Source: Epiperipatus broadwayi
Taxonomy: Eukaryota; Onychophora; Udeonychophora; Euonychophora; Peripatidae
Length of the DNA stretch: 64,000 nucleotides
Direction of reading: 5' to 3'
Assembly: GCA_028023455.1 (NCBI GenBank)
Contig: JAQFVV010006353.1
Coordinates: 1 to 64,000 of the forward strand
This document shows positions 62,461 through 64,000 of the stretch, piece after piece. The notes below the pieces were generated by a model that was not told the origin of the DNA, ran no database searches, and saw only the letters and a list, made by a program, of their open reading frames with translations. The position numbers and the translations under genes are program-made. Each line of letters starts with the position of its first letter. Within the stretch, counting starts at the first letter, position 1.

Positions 62461-63479
62461 AACAACAGAAACTTTCATTTTAATTTAAGTTTAACATTTA
62501 TAAAACAGTAGAACATATATAAGTAACAAGATTGCTTTTACTTATTTTGTAAAGAAACTATATTTGTTTTTTATTTATTTTGTATTTAAACATAGCACTA
62601 TTAAAACTAAATGTTTAAAATTTAATGTTGCACTATTGATTTAATTTAATTACTTTAAATTACATTCATTTTGAATAAACAGAAACTTAACAGCAATAAC
62701 CTATTATGAGTCTAAGATAATTAATGATTAGAAATAAAATCAATTTTTAAAAAAAAAAAATAAGTGTTTTTCTCAAGGGTACCATGAAATTTGAAAAGTA
62801 TCAAAAAAGTTCGGAAATACTATTGAAGAAAATTTGGCTATAATTTATAAATACAGATTAATTGGGGAACTCGCTTAGAAATGTACCATAATAAGTAAAT
62901 GGAAACCAAGTTAAATTTGGGATTGCCATAAATCTAAAATGTTCTGATTAAACTCGTTTTAGACAAAACACTAAATAAGTAATTCAATACAGAGCATAGT
63001 TTGTTTGTTTTTTAAATGATTTTGTAGTATATATTAAGGCTATCACCTTAAGACCATGCACCTGAAAAATGACAGTAGAGACCTCTACAAATCTTAACAC
63101 AAGATTTATTTAAAAGACAATGTTCAATTTTTTAAATAAATTTAGATTATTTTAAATTTAATTACTGATTTAGGGTTTTTTTCATACTTTTCTTTGTCAA
63201 TACTTGGTATTATCTTTTAATGATTATTAAAATATCATGTATATACATATTTTAAAAATAAAAAACTTGGACTTAAATTCATAATATTTAATATATGCTG
63301 TTAAATTATGAAAATATGTATTAAGTCTCCAACTCACATATCCATATTATGCTTTAGAAAAAAAATACACTTATTAAAAATCTTGCTGTTTAAACAGAGA
63401 TATTTTTATTAATATTGTTATTTTTACAAATGTAAATCATTGATTTTAATATTTAGGATTAATTTTAACCATTGTGTTT
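62461..63479. other. Intergenic with one copy of the CTCTACA box
   Basis: AT-rich. Bases 63044-63108 (ACCTTAAGACCATGCACCTG, then GTAGAGACCTCTACAAATC) are a short copy of the foldback-arm sequence also found at 34.7, 35.0 and 55.2 kb. Confidence 0.5.
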
Positions 63480-64000
63480 TTCATCAGTATTAATAAACTG
63501 GTCAATATACTTATAGTTGCTAACGTCTAAATCATTAGTTTCAATGGTTTTTCATTCTATTTTTTTCCTTTACTATAACAGACTTTTGCGATATTTCCAG
63601 AACTGCTGAAGCATTATTTATTATAGATACATCATCTGAAAAATCTACATTATTTTTCCTGTTTTAATCTGAACAATATTTTTTGCAAAATTGTTATAAA
63701 ACATTTCAAAAAATTGGATTCACTCTACCCATTTTAGTATTAGCAATTTTTGCATTACCATGTAATAAATATTATAAATACTGCTGATGCATTTTGATAT
63801 CTAATATGCATCTAGAATCTACTACTTTTGATAAGGTGTGAATGCTTATAAAATCAAGTATCTTTTAAATCCACAAATCCAATTTAAATTTGCAGCTCTT
63901 ATTAACTGATTTTTTATTTAACATCTTTTCATATTTAGATATATCTATTGTGCTACAACCACTCTTAAATTGAATTTGTTCAATTGGTTAATATAGTTTA
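63480..64000 (-). pseudogene. Second RTE-like reverse transcriptase fragment, runs off the window
   Basis: The minus strand reads GFVDLKDT near 63882-63858 (compare GFVDYKKTF at 14.67 kb), NVDFSDDVSIINNASAVLEI around 63650-63590 (compare HLDFADDAIVFANIISELEKI; catalytic block degraded to FSDD), and NYKYIDQFINTDEK near 63520-63485, which fits the YLGQxITxDG block after the palm. Stops interrupt it. Orientation and block spacing agree with the 14 kb copy. Confidence 0.7.

Overview
The window is very AT-rich eukaryotic DNA with no intact protein-coding gene that I can recognise. It is packed with long A/T runs and dinucleotide and trinucleotide tracts. The recognisable content is decayed transposable elements of kinds typical of animals: Penelope-like elements with GIY-YIG ends, RTE-like and other endonuclease-type LINEs, a mariner, a hAT of the ZBED5/SCAND3 type, tRNA-Gly-derived SINEs, and LTR elements with tRNA-Lys-like primer sites. 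I read it as a gene desert or large intron of an invertebrate metazoan. The species cannot be told from the sequence.

Layout. 1-7906: a non-autonomous LTR retrotransposon on the minus strand with unusually long (about 3.4 kb) LTRs and a short inside that carries only a broken, repeat-bearing gag-like frame (window start cuts its 3' LTR). 7.9-13 kb: AT-rich filler, one SINE, one hammerhead-bearing repeat (12.1-12.4 kb). 13-17.5 kb: an inverted repeat, a tRNA-Gly-like SINE, an RTE-like LINE relic (minus) and two opposed Penelope-like fragments. 17.5-29.5 kb: mostly unassigned, with a SINE, a direct duplication (25.7-26.5 kb) and a second hammerhead-bearing repeat (28.2-28.6 kb). 29.55-30.13 kb: a short Penelope-like insertion flanked by a 35-bp target duplication and ending in a hammerhead-like fold. 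31.4-38.4 kb: another Penelope fragment, a GC-stemmed hammerhead (32.9 kb), two foldback elements, and a convergent pair of hammerhead-like motifs. 40-41.2 kb: a tandem two-unit hammerhead repeat (retrozyme-like) with one SINE nearby and one inside. 41.9-45.6 kb: a LINE split by a mariner. 45.7-49.7 kb: a third copy of the first hammerhead repeat, then a roughly 130-bp satellite array bracketed by direct repeats. 51.7-55.3 kb: hammerhead relic, large AAT microsatellite, duplications, another copy of the foldback family. 55.85-56.1 kb: the only promoter-like island. 58.6-60.5 kb: an LTR-element gag relic with primer site. 61.0-62.5 kb: hAT relic. 63.5 kb to the end: a second RTE-like fragment.

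The most interesting signal is a set of at least eleven type I hammerhead ribozyme motifs in five sequence families (A-E). Several show compensatory changes in stems I, II and III between copies and families. One sits at the 3' end of a Penelope-like element, as known for that class; one family is a tandem dimer like animal retrozymes; three families are not obviously linked to any protein-coding element. Hammerhead calls are made by eye from core plus stems and were not folded by software.
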